Positions 34,839 to 44,194 of a DNA stretch of 64,000 nucleotides are shown in pieces. The notes beneath the pieces were generated by a model. The model did no database searches. It was not told the origin of the DNA and saw nothing but the letters and a program-made list of their open reading frames with translations. The DNA is from Megaustenia siamemsis (taxonomy: Eukaryota; Mollusca; Gastropoda; Stylommatophora; Ariophantidae), in the NCBI GenBank assembly GCA_032433765.1, contig JAVIAB010000041.1, positions 77,862,335-77,926,334 on the forward strand, read 5' to 3'. How positions within the stretch are numbered: the first letter of the stretch is position 1; each line of letters starts with the position of its first letter. The position numbers and the translations under genes are program-made.

Positions 34839-36252
34839 CAGGGTGTTTTTAAAGTTGCAGTGCAGTGAATATTTCTAATATTCAGTAAATGACGTAATCA
34901 TCATCTACGTACCACAATTTTGTAAACCACATTTATGAACAAACCGCTGCTTCCTTTAAGGTTTTATTTACGTAAAGGACGGGCACTACGCTACTTTCAC
35001 TGTCCCATTGCTTGAAGGAAATGGTGTTGACGATTGAAAACAGGGTATTTCTGGTTGAGCATGTCTTTCGTAATGGCGGTAAATATACGGATGATGTCAT
35101 TAGACAATTCGTGAGGAAATTTCCAGACTCACAAGTCCCTCACCGAAATTCTGTTACAAAATTGATCAAAAAGTTTCGTGAAACCGGTAGTGTGGTAGAT
35201 GCATACCGATCTGGAAGACCTTCAATTTCACAAGACCAAATTATGGAACTCCTCCAAGACAGAATTACAATGAGTCCAAATGCATCTTTAAACCACTTGC
35301 CTCAACAGGTGCAAATATCTAAGAGTTCTGTTCACAAGGTTTTAAGAAGTGAACTACACTATCGTCCATACAAATTAACTGAAGTGTCTCAACTCCAAGA
35401 AAGAGATTATGAATCCCGTTTAAACTACTGCATGTGGTTTCAGAATTTTATTTATGAACATGGCGCTGCCATCCTTGACGTCACTTTTTTCACTGATGAG
35501 GCCTGGTTTCATTTATCCGGTTATGTGAACAGTCAGAACAATCGGCTGTGGAGCAGTGAAAACCCCCATGAATTTCATCAAGTGCCGCTTTACGATCAAA
35601 AAGTCGGAGTGTGGTGCGCTATAAGTCGTATGCGGATAATAGGACCTATATTTTTTAATGAAACAATAAATGCAGAACGTTACCGTACTTTAATTCTGGA
35701 ACCGTTCATAGCACACCTTACAGAACGGGAAATTATGGAATCCTGGTTTCAGCAGGATGGGGCAACAGCACACACAGCCACAACAACACTCAATTATTTA
35801 GAAAGCATATTTGTAAATCACATTATTTCACGTGGAATCTGGCCTGCTCGTTCACCAGATCTAACACCCCCAGATTATTATCTGTGGGGGACATTGAATG
35901 GGAAAGTTTATGAAAATAATCCGCAGACAATTAATGAACTAAAGACTGAAATAGTAGACAAGATTAAACAAATATCACCAGACATTATTCTGAAGGCTTT
36001 CGCAAATATGGAAAGACGAATCACGACATGTCTTGAGGCCCGTGGTGGACATTTTCAACATATGCTTTAGGCACAACTTTATTGTGTTAATACCAACATT
36101 ACCCATTATAAGCTCGCCGATAGCAGTCACGTATATTTGAATAATACCATTTATTTTACAATTTGTGTGACGCATTAGTTAACCGCATTTCTGGTGACGT
36201 TTTTTCTTCCGAGAGTAGAAATTCACTGCACTGCAACTTTAAAAACACCCTG
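34839..36252 (+). mobile_element. Mariner-like DNA transposon, complete copy
   Basis: 1,414-bp element starting CAGGGTGTTTTTAAAGTTGC and ending in the inverse GCAACTTTAAAAACACCCTG, so it has terminal inverted repeats of at least 30 bp (extending through AGTGCAGTGAAT). TA dinucleotides flank both ends (34837-34838 and 36253-36254), the target duplication of Tc1/mariner elements. It contains one intact transposase frame at 35021-36070. A second copy in opposite orientation follows after 39 bp. Confidence 0.95.
35021..36070 (+). CDS. Mariner-like transposase, intact (copy 1)
   Basis: 349-residue transposase of the IS630/Tc1/mariner superfamily, which cuts and pastes the element via its terminal repeats. 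I start at the first ATG (MVLTIENRVF). Residues about 5-60 form a helix-turn-helix region ending FRETGSVVDAYRSGRP. Catalytic Asp positions are in FFTDEAWFHLSG (D159), WFQQDGATAH (D246) and SPDLTPPDYYLWG (D285), giving 38 residues between the second and third Asp if the last is counted in PPDYY. No frameshift or stop. Length fits the family (about 340-350). It differs from copy 2 at roughly eight residues. Confidence 0.93.
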   Translation: MVLTIENRVFLVEHVFRNGGKYTDDVIRQFVRKFPDSQVPHRNSVTKLIKKFRETGSVVDAYRSGRPSISQDQIMELLQDRITMSPNASLNHLPQQVQISKSSVHKVLRSELHYRPYKLTEVSQLQERDYESRLNYCMWFQNFIYEHGAAILDVTFFTDEAWFHLSGYVNSQNNRLWSSENPHEFHQVPLYDQKVGVWCAISRMRIIGPIFFNETINAERYRTLILEPFIAHLTEREIMESWFQQDGATAHTATTTLNYLESIFVNHIISRGIWPARSPDLTPPDYYLWGTLNGKVYENNPQTINELKTEIVDKIKQISPDIILKAFANMERRITTCLEARGGHFQHML

Positions 36253-36291
36253 TATATACAGACAAATATTAAAATAAATACCCTGTATATA
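36253..36291. repeat. 39-bp junction between inverted mariner copies
   Basis: Contains TATATACAGACAAATATT and then ACCCTGTATATACA, so the end of the terminal repeat plus flank (CCCTGTATATACA) occurs twice, 33 bp apart. It looks like a duplicated scrap of the element end and target. Confidence 0.75.
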
Positions 36292-37619
36292 CACACAAAT
36301 TGTAAATTAAATGGTATTATTCAAATAAACTTGACTGCTATCGGCGAGCTTATAATGGGTAATGTTGGTATTAACACAATAAAGTTGTGCCTAAAGCATA
36401 TGTTGAAAATGTCCACCACGGGCCTCAAGACATGTCGTGATTCGTTTTTCCATATTTGCGAAAGCCTTCAGAATAATGTCTGGTGATATTTGTTTAATCT
36501 TGTCTACTATTTCAGTCTTTAGTTCATTAATTGTCTGCGGATTATTTTCATAAACTTTCCCCTTCAATGCCCCCCACAGATAATAATCTGGGGGTGTTAG
36601 ATCTGGTGAACGAGCAGGCCAGATTCCACGTGAAATAATGTGATTTGCAAATATGCTTTCTAAATAATTGAGTGTTGTTGTGGCTGTGTGTGCTGTTGCC
36701 CCATCCTGCTGAAACCAGGATTCCATAATTTCCCGTTCTGTAAGGTGTGCTATGAACGGTTCCAGAATTAAAGTACGGTAACGTTCTGCATTTATTGTTT
36801 CATTAAAAAATATAGGTCCTATTATCCGCATACGACTTATAGCGCACCACACTCCGACTTTTTGATCGTAAAGCGGCACTTGATGAAATTCATGGGGGTT
36901 TTCACTGCTCCACAGCCGATTGTTCTGACTGTTCCCATAACCGGATAAATGAAACCAGGCCTCATCAGTGAAAAAAGTGACGCCAAGGATGGCAGCGCCA
37001 TGTTCATAAATAAAATTCTGAAACCACATGCAGTAGTTTAAACGGGATTCATAATCTCTTTCTTGGAGTTGAGACACTTCAGTTAATTTGTATGGACGAT
37101 AGTGTAGTTCACTTCTTAAAACCTTGTGAACAGAACTCTTAGATATTTGCACCTGTTGAGACAAGTGGTTTAAAGATGCATTTGGACTCATTGTAATTCT
37201 GTCTTGGAGGAGTTCCATAATTTGGTCTTGTGAAATTGAAGGTCTTCCAGATCGGTATGCATCTACCACACTACCGGTTTCACGAAACTTTTTGATCAAT
37301 TTTGTAACAGAATTTCGGTGAGGGACTTGTGAGTCTGGAAATTTCCTCACGAATTGTCTAATGACCTCATCCGTATATTTACCGCCATTACGAAAGACAT
37401 GCTCAACCAGAAATACCCTGTTTTCAATCGTCAACACCATTTCCTTCAAGCAATGAGGCAGTGAAAGTAGCGTAGTGCCCGTCTTTAACGTAAATAAAAC
37501 CTTAAAGGAAGCAGCGGTTTGTTCATAAATGTGGTTTACAAAATTGTGGTACGTAGATGATGATTACGTCATTTACTGAATATTAGAAATATTCACTGCA
37601 CTGCAACTTTAAAAACACC

Positions 37620-37622
<3 letters not shown>
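36292..37622 (-). mobile_element. Mariner-like DNA transposon, inverted copy lacking its 3' end
   Basis: 1,331-bp copy in opposite orientation to the element at 34839. Its 5' terminal repeat (37600-37622, CAGGGTG on the minus strand) is present, but its 3' end stops at the CACACAAAT junction (36292), so about 83 bp including the 3' terminal repeat are missing. The outer flank is TG followed by a (TA)n tract, not a clean TA. Without a 3' terminal repeat it should be unable to move alone. Confidence 0.93.
36391..37440 (-). CDS. Mariner-like transposase, intact (copy 2)
   Basis: 349-residue frame nearly identical to copy 1, beginning MVLTIENRVF. The differences include DDV to DEV near residue 25, NHLP to NHLS, ILDV to ILGV, GYVN to GYGN, IFVN to IFAN, GTLNG to GALKG and MERR to MEKR. 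All three catalytic aspartates remain. The frame is intact although its element has lost the 3' terminal repeat. Confidence 0.92.
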   Translation of the reverse strand: MVLTIENRVFLVEHVFRNGGKYTDEVIRQFVRKFPDSQVPHRNSVTKLIKKFRETGSVVDAYRSGRPSISQDQIMELLQDRITMSPNASLNHLSQQVQISKSSVHKVLRSELHYRPYKLTEVSQLQERDYESRLNYCMWFQNFIYEHGAAILGVTFFTDEAWFHLSGYGNSQNNRLWSSENPHEFHQVPLYDQKVGVWCAISRMRIIGPIFFNETINAERYRTLILEPFIAHLTEREIMESWFQQDGATAHTATTTLNYLESIFANHIISRGIWPARSPDLTPPDYYLWGALKGKVYENNPQTINELKTEIVDKIKQISPDIILKAFANMEKRITTCLEARGGHFQHML

Positions 37623-37707
<85 letters not shown>

Positions 37708-37712
37708 ATATA
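37623..37712. repeat. (TA)n and (GT)n compound microsatellite
   Basis: Long TA run to 37688 then GTGTGTGT, directly outside the terminal repeat of mariner copy 2. Confidence 0.95.
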
Positions 37713-37714
37713 AT

Positions 37715-38090
37715 CAATGTCATCAAGTTGTCTTACCGGCTGGCGCAGGTGATCATGTCTCTGCATAACGTTCGATCCCGACAGTTATTTATTTAGCATG
37801 TCAGCTGTTGACCTTCTGCCAAATCATTTTCTTAAGCTGTCTGATATCTTTTCTCTTTGATTCCCTCTATCTCTTCGTCCCTCAGTTTTTCCAGTTGTCA
37901 CAATATATTCCAGCTATTCCCTTGTCATTACATGGCCAAAAAAAGGATAATTGTTTCTTGCTAATATTTAAAATTAGATGTGTTTTTGCTTTGGCCTCTT
38001 TTACAATGTTTTCATTACTCTTTTTAGCTGTCCATGTTATTCTCAACATTCTTCTGTAAAACCACATTTCTATAGCCTCCAGTGATTATA
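37715..38090 (-). mobile_element. LINE-C 3' fragment
   Basis: Minus strand reads LEAIEMWFYRRMLRITWTAK, KKSNENIVKEAKAK and LNISKKQLSFFWPCN, then decays. Same family as 9643-10025. Confidence 0.82.
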
Positions 38091-38107
38091 TACATATATA
38101 TATATAT

Positions 38108-39245
38108 CTTCTACCTTTTAGCTCCCAGTGGAGCATAGGTCTTCAACAAACACTTTCCAAGTCGTTCTGTTTTTTGCAATTCTTTTAAGATCATTCCATG
38201 TCTTCCCCATCATCTTCATCTCTGCTTCAATCTGTCTTCTCCAAGAATTCCTTGGTCTTCCTCTTTGTCTTTTCCCCTGGGGATTCCAAAAAAGGGCCTG
38301 TTGTGTAATACTCTCAGTTGGTTTCCGTAGTGTGTGTCCTATCCATCGCCATCGTCTTCGCTGTATTTCTTTATCCACTGGTATTTGACCGGTACATTTC
38401 CATAATTCCACGTTTGTGACTTTGTCCCGCCATTTCCATCCCCCCACTCCGCGCAAGCATCCATTAATGAAAGTCCGCACCTTCGTGATTGTCAATTTTG
38501 TTATTCTCCATGTTTCACAGCCATACAACAGAACCGACTCAACACTGGAGTTGAAAACCTGTATTTTTGTATTTAGCCTAATTTCTTTGGATCTCCATAT
38601 GCCTCCCAGTGCAACGAAAGCCCCTCCTGCCCCTGATATCCCCATTTTGGTATCGCCCTCTGTTCCTCCCTCTCTATCCATACCACTGCCCAGATATATA
38701 TAAGACCGCACGTCCAGCAGAGGCATCTCTCCTAGTTCTATTTGGCCACTGCCAACTGCATCAATTCTCACAACGTTGGTCCTATCTCTATTAATCCCTA
38801 GTCCCAGCTGCTGCGATCCCTCATCCAACATACTCATTCTATCTTGCATCTGTTGGTGGCTGTGTGATAGGAGAGCTATGTCATCAGCAAAGTCCAAATC
38901 ATCAAGCCGTCTGGCCAGTGACCACCGGATCCCATCTCCGTCGTTTTGAGTCACTTTCACAATCCAATCTATGGCCAGTAGAAAGAGAAATGGAGACAGA
39001 AGGCATCCCTGCCCCACTCCCGCTCCCATTTCAAATGCTTCTGTAAGCTGTCCTTCACGCACTACACTACACCTTGTCCCCCCATACATTGTTTTCATCA
39101 GGTCAATAAACCCCATGGGGATTCCATAACGACTCAGCAACCTCCAAAGCACCCCTCTGTCCAAACCACCAAATGCCCTCTCGCAATCCATGAATCCAAT
39201 ACAAAGTGGGGACCCTAGTTCCAAACTCTGTTCAACCATTACACG
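38108..39245 (-). mobile_element. LINE-D, 5'-truncated RT with a long open frame
   Basis: A 5'-truncated RTE-like non-LTR retrotransposon holding a 373-codon open frame, see the following entry. It is bounded on both sides by (TA)n tracts (38088-38107 and 39246-39272), so it either inserted into a TA microsatellite or uses one as its 3' tail. A second, shorter relative is at 57740-58012. Confidence 0.87.
38118..39239 (-). CDS. LINE-D reverse transcriptase, C-terminal two thirds
   Basis: 373-codon open frame without stops. RT motifs in order: CIGFMDCERAFGGLDR (palm Asp), GVGQGCLLSPFLFLLAID, LDFADDIALLSH (catalytic FADD) and IYLGSGMDREG, then a thumb region with LYGCETWRI, a WRWIGHTLRKP stretch, GKRQRGRPRNSWRR and a CSTGS end. 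The N-terminal endonuclease and early RT motifs are missing, because the copy is truncated at (TA)n. The clean frame suggests a recent insertion. Confidence 0.88.
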   Translation of the reverse strand: MVEQSLELGSPLCIGFMDCERAFGGLDRGVLWRLLSRYGIPMGFIDLMKTMYGGTRCSVVREGQLTEAFEMGAGVGQGCLLSPFLFLLAIDWIVKVTQNDGDGIRWSLARRLDDLDFADDIALLSHSHQQMQDRMSMLDEGSQQLGLGINRDRTNVVRIDAVGSGQIELGEMPLLDVRSYIYLGSGMDREGGTEGDTKMGISGAGGAFVALGGIWRSKEIRLNTKIQVFNSSVESVLLYGCETWRITKLTITKVRTFINGCLRGVGGWKWRDKVTNVELWKCTGQIPVDKEIQRRRWRWIGHTLRKPTESITQQALFWNPQGKRQRGRPRNSWRRQIEAEMKMMGKTWNDLKRIAKNRTTWKVFVEDLCSTGS

Positions 39246-39273
39246 TAGTATATATATATATACTACTATATAT
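39246..39273. repeat. (TA)n microsatellite
   Basis: GTATATATATATACTACTAT-type tract at the truncated end of LINE-D. Confidence 0.85.
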
Positions 39274-39473
39274 ATGCTAAGCAGTTACGACAACACATTT
39301 TACCATTTTTTTCTTTCTGTTTTCAGTGGTCAAAAATTAACTACGGTTAGTTACAGGCTCGATGAAGAGAAAAGTTCCCACCGCCAGAGGTTGACTCGAA
39401 TTCGAGGCCTTTTAAAGCCGAGGCCTTAATATCCAGAAGACCATGCTCTAGATTAGAGGTTCTGAAACATTCA

Positions 39474-39572
39474 TTTTTCACGGACCCCCAGTAAATACTT
39501 TTTGTAGTCGCGGACCCCCAGTAAATACTTTTTGTAGTCGCGGACCCCAATAAAACGTTTTGTAGTCGCGGA
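39474..39572. repeat. 30-bp tandem repeat, about 3 copies
   Basis: Unit CGGACCCCCAGTAAATACTT followed by TTTGTAGTCG; the last copy is shortened. Confidence 0.9.
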
Positions 39573-39719
39573 CCACCAAGATTTGACATCAAATCAAGAT
39601 TTATTCTTTTAACGATTCATCTTCTTGTGTTCTTTCATTTATTAATTTTCTCTTTCAATTTAACAACAAAATAGCAATCTATTCTTCAAGCCAGGCAGAC
39701 CCTCTGTGACGGCACAGAA

Positions 39720-39868
39720 GATCCCTGGAGACCGCAGACCACACTTTGATAAACTCTTCTATAGATCATCCAATCTCTCATATCTTTCTATAATTTCTCT
39801 TTATACACAAGTTATTTTTCACTGTTTATATTATTTAATGCGTCCTCATTGTCGCGTTTCATTGAGTT
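39720..39868 (-). mobile_element. LINE-E tail fragment
   Basis: Plus strand CTTTATACACAAGTTATTTT then TATTTAATGCGTCCTCATTG matches the LINE-E fragment at 4110-4165 (minus strand). Confidence 0.55.
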
Positions 39869-39879
39869 ATTGAGTATTT

Positions 39880-40105
39880 TCTTTCATGTCCCCGTACTCC
39901 CGCATGTCTGCAGCGTAGACAAAGGCGACCTTTCGTATTTTTGACTTCTGCAGTGACTCTAACTTTGCATGCGTACGTAGCCCGCCCACACTTTTTATTA
40001 ATCATACTCATCGAATCACTTAGTGGGCGTGGGTGTAGTATTGTGGCTCTAACCAGATAAATGCCCTGGTCACTATCATCGCCTCCATCGTCATTTTACG
40101 ACGTT
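39880..40105 (-). mobile_element. RNase H-type LINE (G) fragment
   Basis: Plus strand TACTCCCGCATGTCTGCAGC and the following TAGACAAAGGCGACC match 56155-56350, the RNase H region of the decayed LINE labelled G. Minus frame contains KxFKxLExQxxTHACI-like pieces. Confidence 0.65.
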
Positions 40106-40129
40106 TTAATTTCATTTGGGCTATTTGCA

Positions 40130-40335
40130 GCGATAGTTTATTTTGCTGAGACTTCGTTCTTTCTTCTCTTCCTCTTGTATATGTTTTAGTGTCGAGATAG
40201 ATGTAAAGTTCTGGTAGTTCCCCTTTTTGGCGGCTTAAATCATTGTCAGTTGTTGTTGTGCTTCTTTGATGTTGTATGTCAATCTTACTTTTGGTCTGTT
40301 GCTTGCTCTTCTCTATTTTCTTCTTCTAATATAAT
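40130..40335 (-). mobile_element. Unclassified LINE tail, shared with 62270-62460
   Basis: Plus strand GTCGAGATAGATGTAAAGTT, then TGGCGGCTTAAATCATTGTC and a GGTCTGTTGCTTGCTCTTCT stretch have close counterparts at 62292-62420. A dispersed element is implied; the class is unclear. Confidence 0.5.
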
Positions 40336-40479
40336 TTCCTCAGTCAGCTGTATTTAGTGTTGCTATTTTGTTGTTAGCATTTAGCTCTGAATTTTTAAAA
40401 TCTTTGTTACAAGCTCATTAGTTTTAGGCAATCATCATTGATGTAGTAATGGCCTTATTTATGTATCATTCGTAAACAT

Positions 40480-40835
40480 GAACAGAATAACTCACCAATC
40501 GCATTATCGGGCATGTCACAGGATCATCCGTACTTTTATTTATTTGTTTTACTCTCCTAATTTTCTTTTCAGCGTCGAGGGGAAATTTCGTTTGCCGTTT
40601 TTTGCTCTTCTGTTGGCCTCTTCTGCTGTTATACTTACGAGTGTTTCTAGTATTCCGTTTATCCACCTTTTTCTTGGACAATCGCCTTTTTCTGGCATTC
40701 CTTCAGATTTAGTTCTTTGTTTCTTACCACATGCCCGAACCACTTTGTCTCTTGTCGCTTTATATATTCAATTGCCGGTTCATTATCCTTACTCTGCTTA
40801 TGAAATTGATGAGATAGACTCACGTTAGAATAACT
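40480..40835 (-). mobile_element. LINE-B 3' fragment
   Basis: Minus strand reads CGKKQRTKSEGMPEKGDCPR, KRWINGILETLVSITAEEAN and RRAKNGKRNFPSTLKRKL, the LINE-B C-terminus (compare 7900-8040). Broken upstream. Confidence 0.8.
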
Positions 40836-41238
40836 TTTTTAAAATATTTTTGCAGATTAAAAACTTAACAAGAGAAAAAAAGCCGAGAAATGTGCGAACA
40901 ACATTAACTTCAACAACTGGAAAACGAGATTTTCTTGGCTAAATGTTGATGCGGACTTTTTTGGTTATGGAAAGTGAGAGAATACGAGAAGATGAACAAT
41001 ATAAAAGGGAAATGACTCTACCTATGTACTAGTGTCCCCACACTCAAGATCGTACTTTCAACTTAGCGGAATGAACAAGATCTTCCATAAAATAGCAGTT
41101 AGTTTATTCCATCTATTCTCTGATCTTCAAAATATAACCTACACTATTCGTAATTCATTCAGCTAGAATAATCTGTACTAACTAAGGAGAGATTGACTGC
41201 TAACTGCTGACTACTTTCTGACTGCTTGACTGTTAACT

Positions 41239-41285
<47 letters not shown>

Positions 41286-41590
41286 GCTCCGCTCTGACTG
41301 CACGACTGACCGTTGAGTGCGCTTCTGAGCTTTATATTTCTCCCAGTTGCAACCCCAAGCTCCTTCACTCCAATCCAATCAAATTCTGCCACTCTAATTT
41401 CCTTTGCCTCCTAGCTGCTACATAAATACGTCACAACCGTTAAAGCAATACGTCACCCCTTTTAGAAATTTCCAGATCGCACCATCTTGAACACCTCATT
41501 TACCCATGCTTTATTCCCATACTTTGCACACTTTCCACAATCTCCTAGTTCACCGATACCCTAGCCGGCAACTATTACACTAAGTCAAGA
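40836..41590. other. Intronic stretch with a (TC)n microsatellite
   Basis: (TC)n at 41239-41281. No exon or element recognised otherwise. Confidence 0.55.
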
Positions 41591-41594
41591 TGTT

Positions 41595-41880
41595 AAACTC
41601 GGTGGCTGATGGGTTAGAATGCTCTCTTTCATATCGGAATGGTCCGGCGGTTCGATCCCCAGAAGTGGTGGATTCTTTTTCAGACCGACAAGGCACCGGG
41701 TTTCACCCCACCTCTAACAATGGACATAGAGATTTTTCTAGGAAGTAAAGGCGACCTGACGTAATACCGACCGCATCACTCAAAAATGTGTCGTGGTCAT
41801 AGAAAAATATGGTCGCTAACACTATCTTCCCCATATACGCCTAGCAAGGGGTGGAAGGGACCCGTTACTTTTTTATCTTT
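41595..41880 (+). mobile_element. tRNA-derived SINE, family I, diverged copy
   Basis: A-box-like GGTGGCTGATGGGTTAGAAT, B box GGCGGTTCGATCCC, central GTAATACCGACCGCATCACT and a GGTCGCTAACACTAT stretch shared with 20326-20564, and a T-rich end. It meets a SINE of another family in opposite orientation at about 41890. Confidence 0.75.
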
Positions 41881-41887
41881 TGTTACT

Positions 41888-42200
41888 TGTACTTACATTC
41901 CTTCAGAGTTAATATAAACCCCTAAGGCAAGGTACAAGAGATACTTTGCTCGAGAAAAGGGCGATCGAACGTGATACCGGCATAATAATGAAATATATCC
42001 AATGACACATGTGCCATATAAATCTGAAGGAGTGTGTTGGGAATCTTTCGACCGAATCAGATAAAATAAAGGACGCTTGATCAGTCGCCACGACGTGTGA
42101 GAATCCTTTTTGTCTACCGCCGGTTTCGAACACCGTACGCCGGCTTTTCAGTCAGTGAAACAGTGCTTTTAGCCGCACGGCCACGCGCTCCTCTGCGCCT
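41888..42200 (-). mobile_element. tRNA-derived SINE, family III
   Basis: Minus strand starts GAGGAGCGCGTGGCCGTGCG (A-box region, tRNA Leu/Ser style), then has the B box GTGTTCGAAACC, and a body with TCACGTTCGATCGCCC. Head-to-tail contact with a family I SINE at 41880. Confidence 0.65.
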
Positions 42201-42354
42201 AGATACCAGGACTATAACCACATAAAATACGCTTTGTTAAATGAATCATTCTGACACCAACAACATTATCTCCATCCGCATAAAATCATGGCTGGAGCAC
42301 GTGACATAAATACTTTGTTATTGACTGTCTCCGTATCAATGGATGGGCACTGAA

Positions 42355-44160
42355 GATTGCCATTCCGCTCTGTCTCTTGCTTTAATAGTGCAAGTTGTCA
42401 TAGGCTGACATGTTTTGATGTTAGTCCATCATGTTAGTCTTGGTCTGCCTCTGCCTCTGCCTTTTTTACTTTGTATTTTTCCTTCCGTGATTACTTTTAG
42501 TAAACTGTTGTGTCTTATTGTAGTCGCGAGAAACCACGAGAAATAAGGGGAAGATGATAAAGTGCCAAGTGAGGGATAGGTGAACAGATAGACGGGAATA
42601 CGGAGTCCACGGGAAAAACGTGAAGTGTCATCCTCGGATAACACATGAATTGAGAGACGCGAAACTAGTCGCATAGATTAAGTAGATTGGATGGAAATTA
42701 GAGGAAGTGATTTTTGATTGGAGGAGAAGATCCATATTTAAGGACAAAACACAAAGAATCGAACGTTTTCTTTCAAGAAGGCACACGTCTAGGTGTAAGG
42801 CGGGCGATCACGTGGTGGTCAGCCCGTACGGGCTTACCCATAGCCCAGTAGAAACAGAGATAATGTTTCAAGTAGGTGCTTTTTCAGATAGGGTCGAGGT
42901 GTAGATCCGAAAAGACACACGTCTAGGTACGGGAAGCGCGAGTATAGTTTTAGACTACTAAGTTTAAGATCTAACGAGTTTCGATTAGTCGAAGTTAATC
43001 TCAAGGCTTACAGAGGGCTGATGATGGCCCAAGGAAGTAGCTGTGTTAGAAATAGCGAGTTGTTGAGTCAGTAGAAGTGAGCGACCATGCATTATAAGCA
43101 GTGAGCTGTTCAATGGGGAACTGTTCACATTAGGTTTGGTAATCACGTGTTTAAACCTAGGGCCCAGAGTAACATTGCTGCTGGGCAACGTGCGTGTGTG
43201 TGACCATAAGGCCAGTCAGAGTGGTCGTTATATTTGTAACATGATGAAGTTCGGCGCCCATGAATGTGGGCTGCAATAAAGCCGGTTTGTCTTTCAAGTG
43301 AAGTCTTGTTGTGTGTTCTACAGTATCAGATCACGCCTAGCGTAACCGAACTTAGGGGAGAAAACTAAAAAGTCTTAAATTGTCGCGGCACAACCGTCAC
43401 CACCACAACAGGAGTACAACGAACACACGGAAGATGGTGAGAACCGTGTCAGCTCCCCAAGTTAATAATTTCATACATACATGACCGGTCAGCAGGAAGC
43501 TACAAGAAATCAAGGCACGGGCGAAGATAGTCGTCAGGCACGAGTTAGACGACCGAGCCTGAGCCCAGAGAAGTAATCAGCTGGTCGAAGACCGTCCCGA
43601 TTCAACGCCACCCATGAGAGCTTGATAATAGGGGGGGGGGGTTTGATGGTGCCAGTGGCGACCGTTGAAGGCGACGAGGCGAGATTTAAAAAATAGCGTT
43701 AATATCATCAAATACCAACTGATAGCTGATAGATGAATCAAAAGCTCTGCTGATACATTAGAAACTTGCAACAGCTGATACATTTTAACACGGCCCAAAA
43801 ATATAATGTCTTGTTTGAGTTGTATTTAGTAGATCTGTATCCATTTTAGTTGTTTTAAAACGTTATCATTCATTTGCATTTCTATATATCCAATTTTTCC
43901 CATTCTTTTATTTATCCACATTTCAAAGGCTTAAATTTTCGCTTATGCTGTCTTGTCTAATGTCCATGTTTCTGCACCATACAGGAATGTTGAGAAGATA
44001 TAACATTTTCCTTTTCTTAGTTTTAATCCTGATGTTATTTTCTAGATGTTGGTATTGATTTCATGGCGTGATATTTTTTTTTTCTGTAACTAATCATTTG
44101 ATTATTTTTCTTTTACATTCTTTACTTTGAATTTCTGCACTTATTAGTATTTTGGGGTCA
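42355..44160 (-). mobile_element. LINE-A copy interrupted by an LTR-like insertion
   Basis: 42355-42512 and 43776-44040 are parts of one minus-strand LINE-A tail: the left part ends at a TTGTGTCTTA segment and the right part resumes with TTTTAACACGGCCC, matching the continuous GTGTCTTTTAACATGGCCC at 44366. The middle (42514-43775) is foreign. Another LINE-A copy follows at 44195. Confidence 0.75.
42514..43775 (+). mobile_element. LTR-like insertion in LINE-A (solo or partial LTR)
   Basis: About 1.26 kb starting TGTAGTCGCGAGAAACC and ending CAGCTGATACA, so it has TG...CA ends. It contains a TATTTAAGGAC TATA-like box (42736) and CTGCAATAAAGCCGGTTTGT with a poly(A) signal AATAAA (43275), as expected of an LTR. 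TGTCGCGGCACA near 43380-43393 could be the true LTR end, with the rest internal sequence. No coding region is recognised. The exact borders and target duplication are uncertain. Confidence 0.55.
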
Positions 44161-44194
44161 ATGTTGACTAGGCTTTGTGGTTCTTGCCATTCAT

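Noticed and set aside
34839..36252. Transposase frame starting upstream at 35012 with TTG
   Set aside because: In an animal gene the first ATG at 35021 is the likelier start; the same applies to copy 2 (37440).
43630..43642. Run of about ten G as a regulatory G-quadruplex
   Set aside because: A single homopolymer tract without further G runs nearby is insufficient support.
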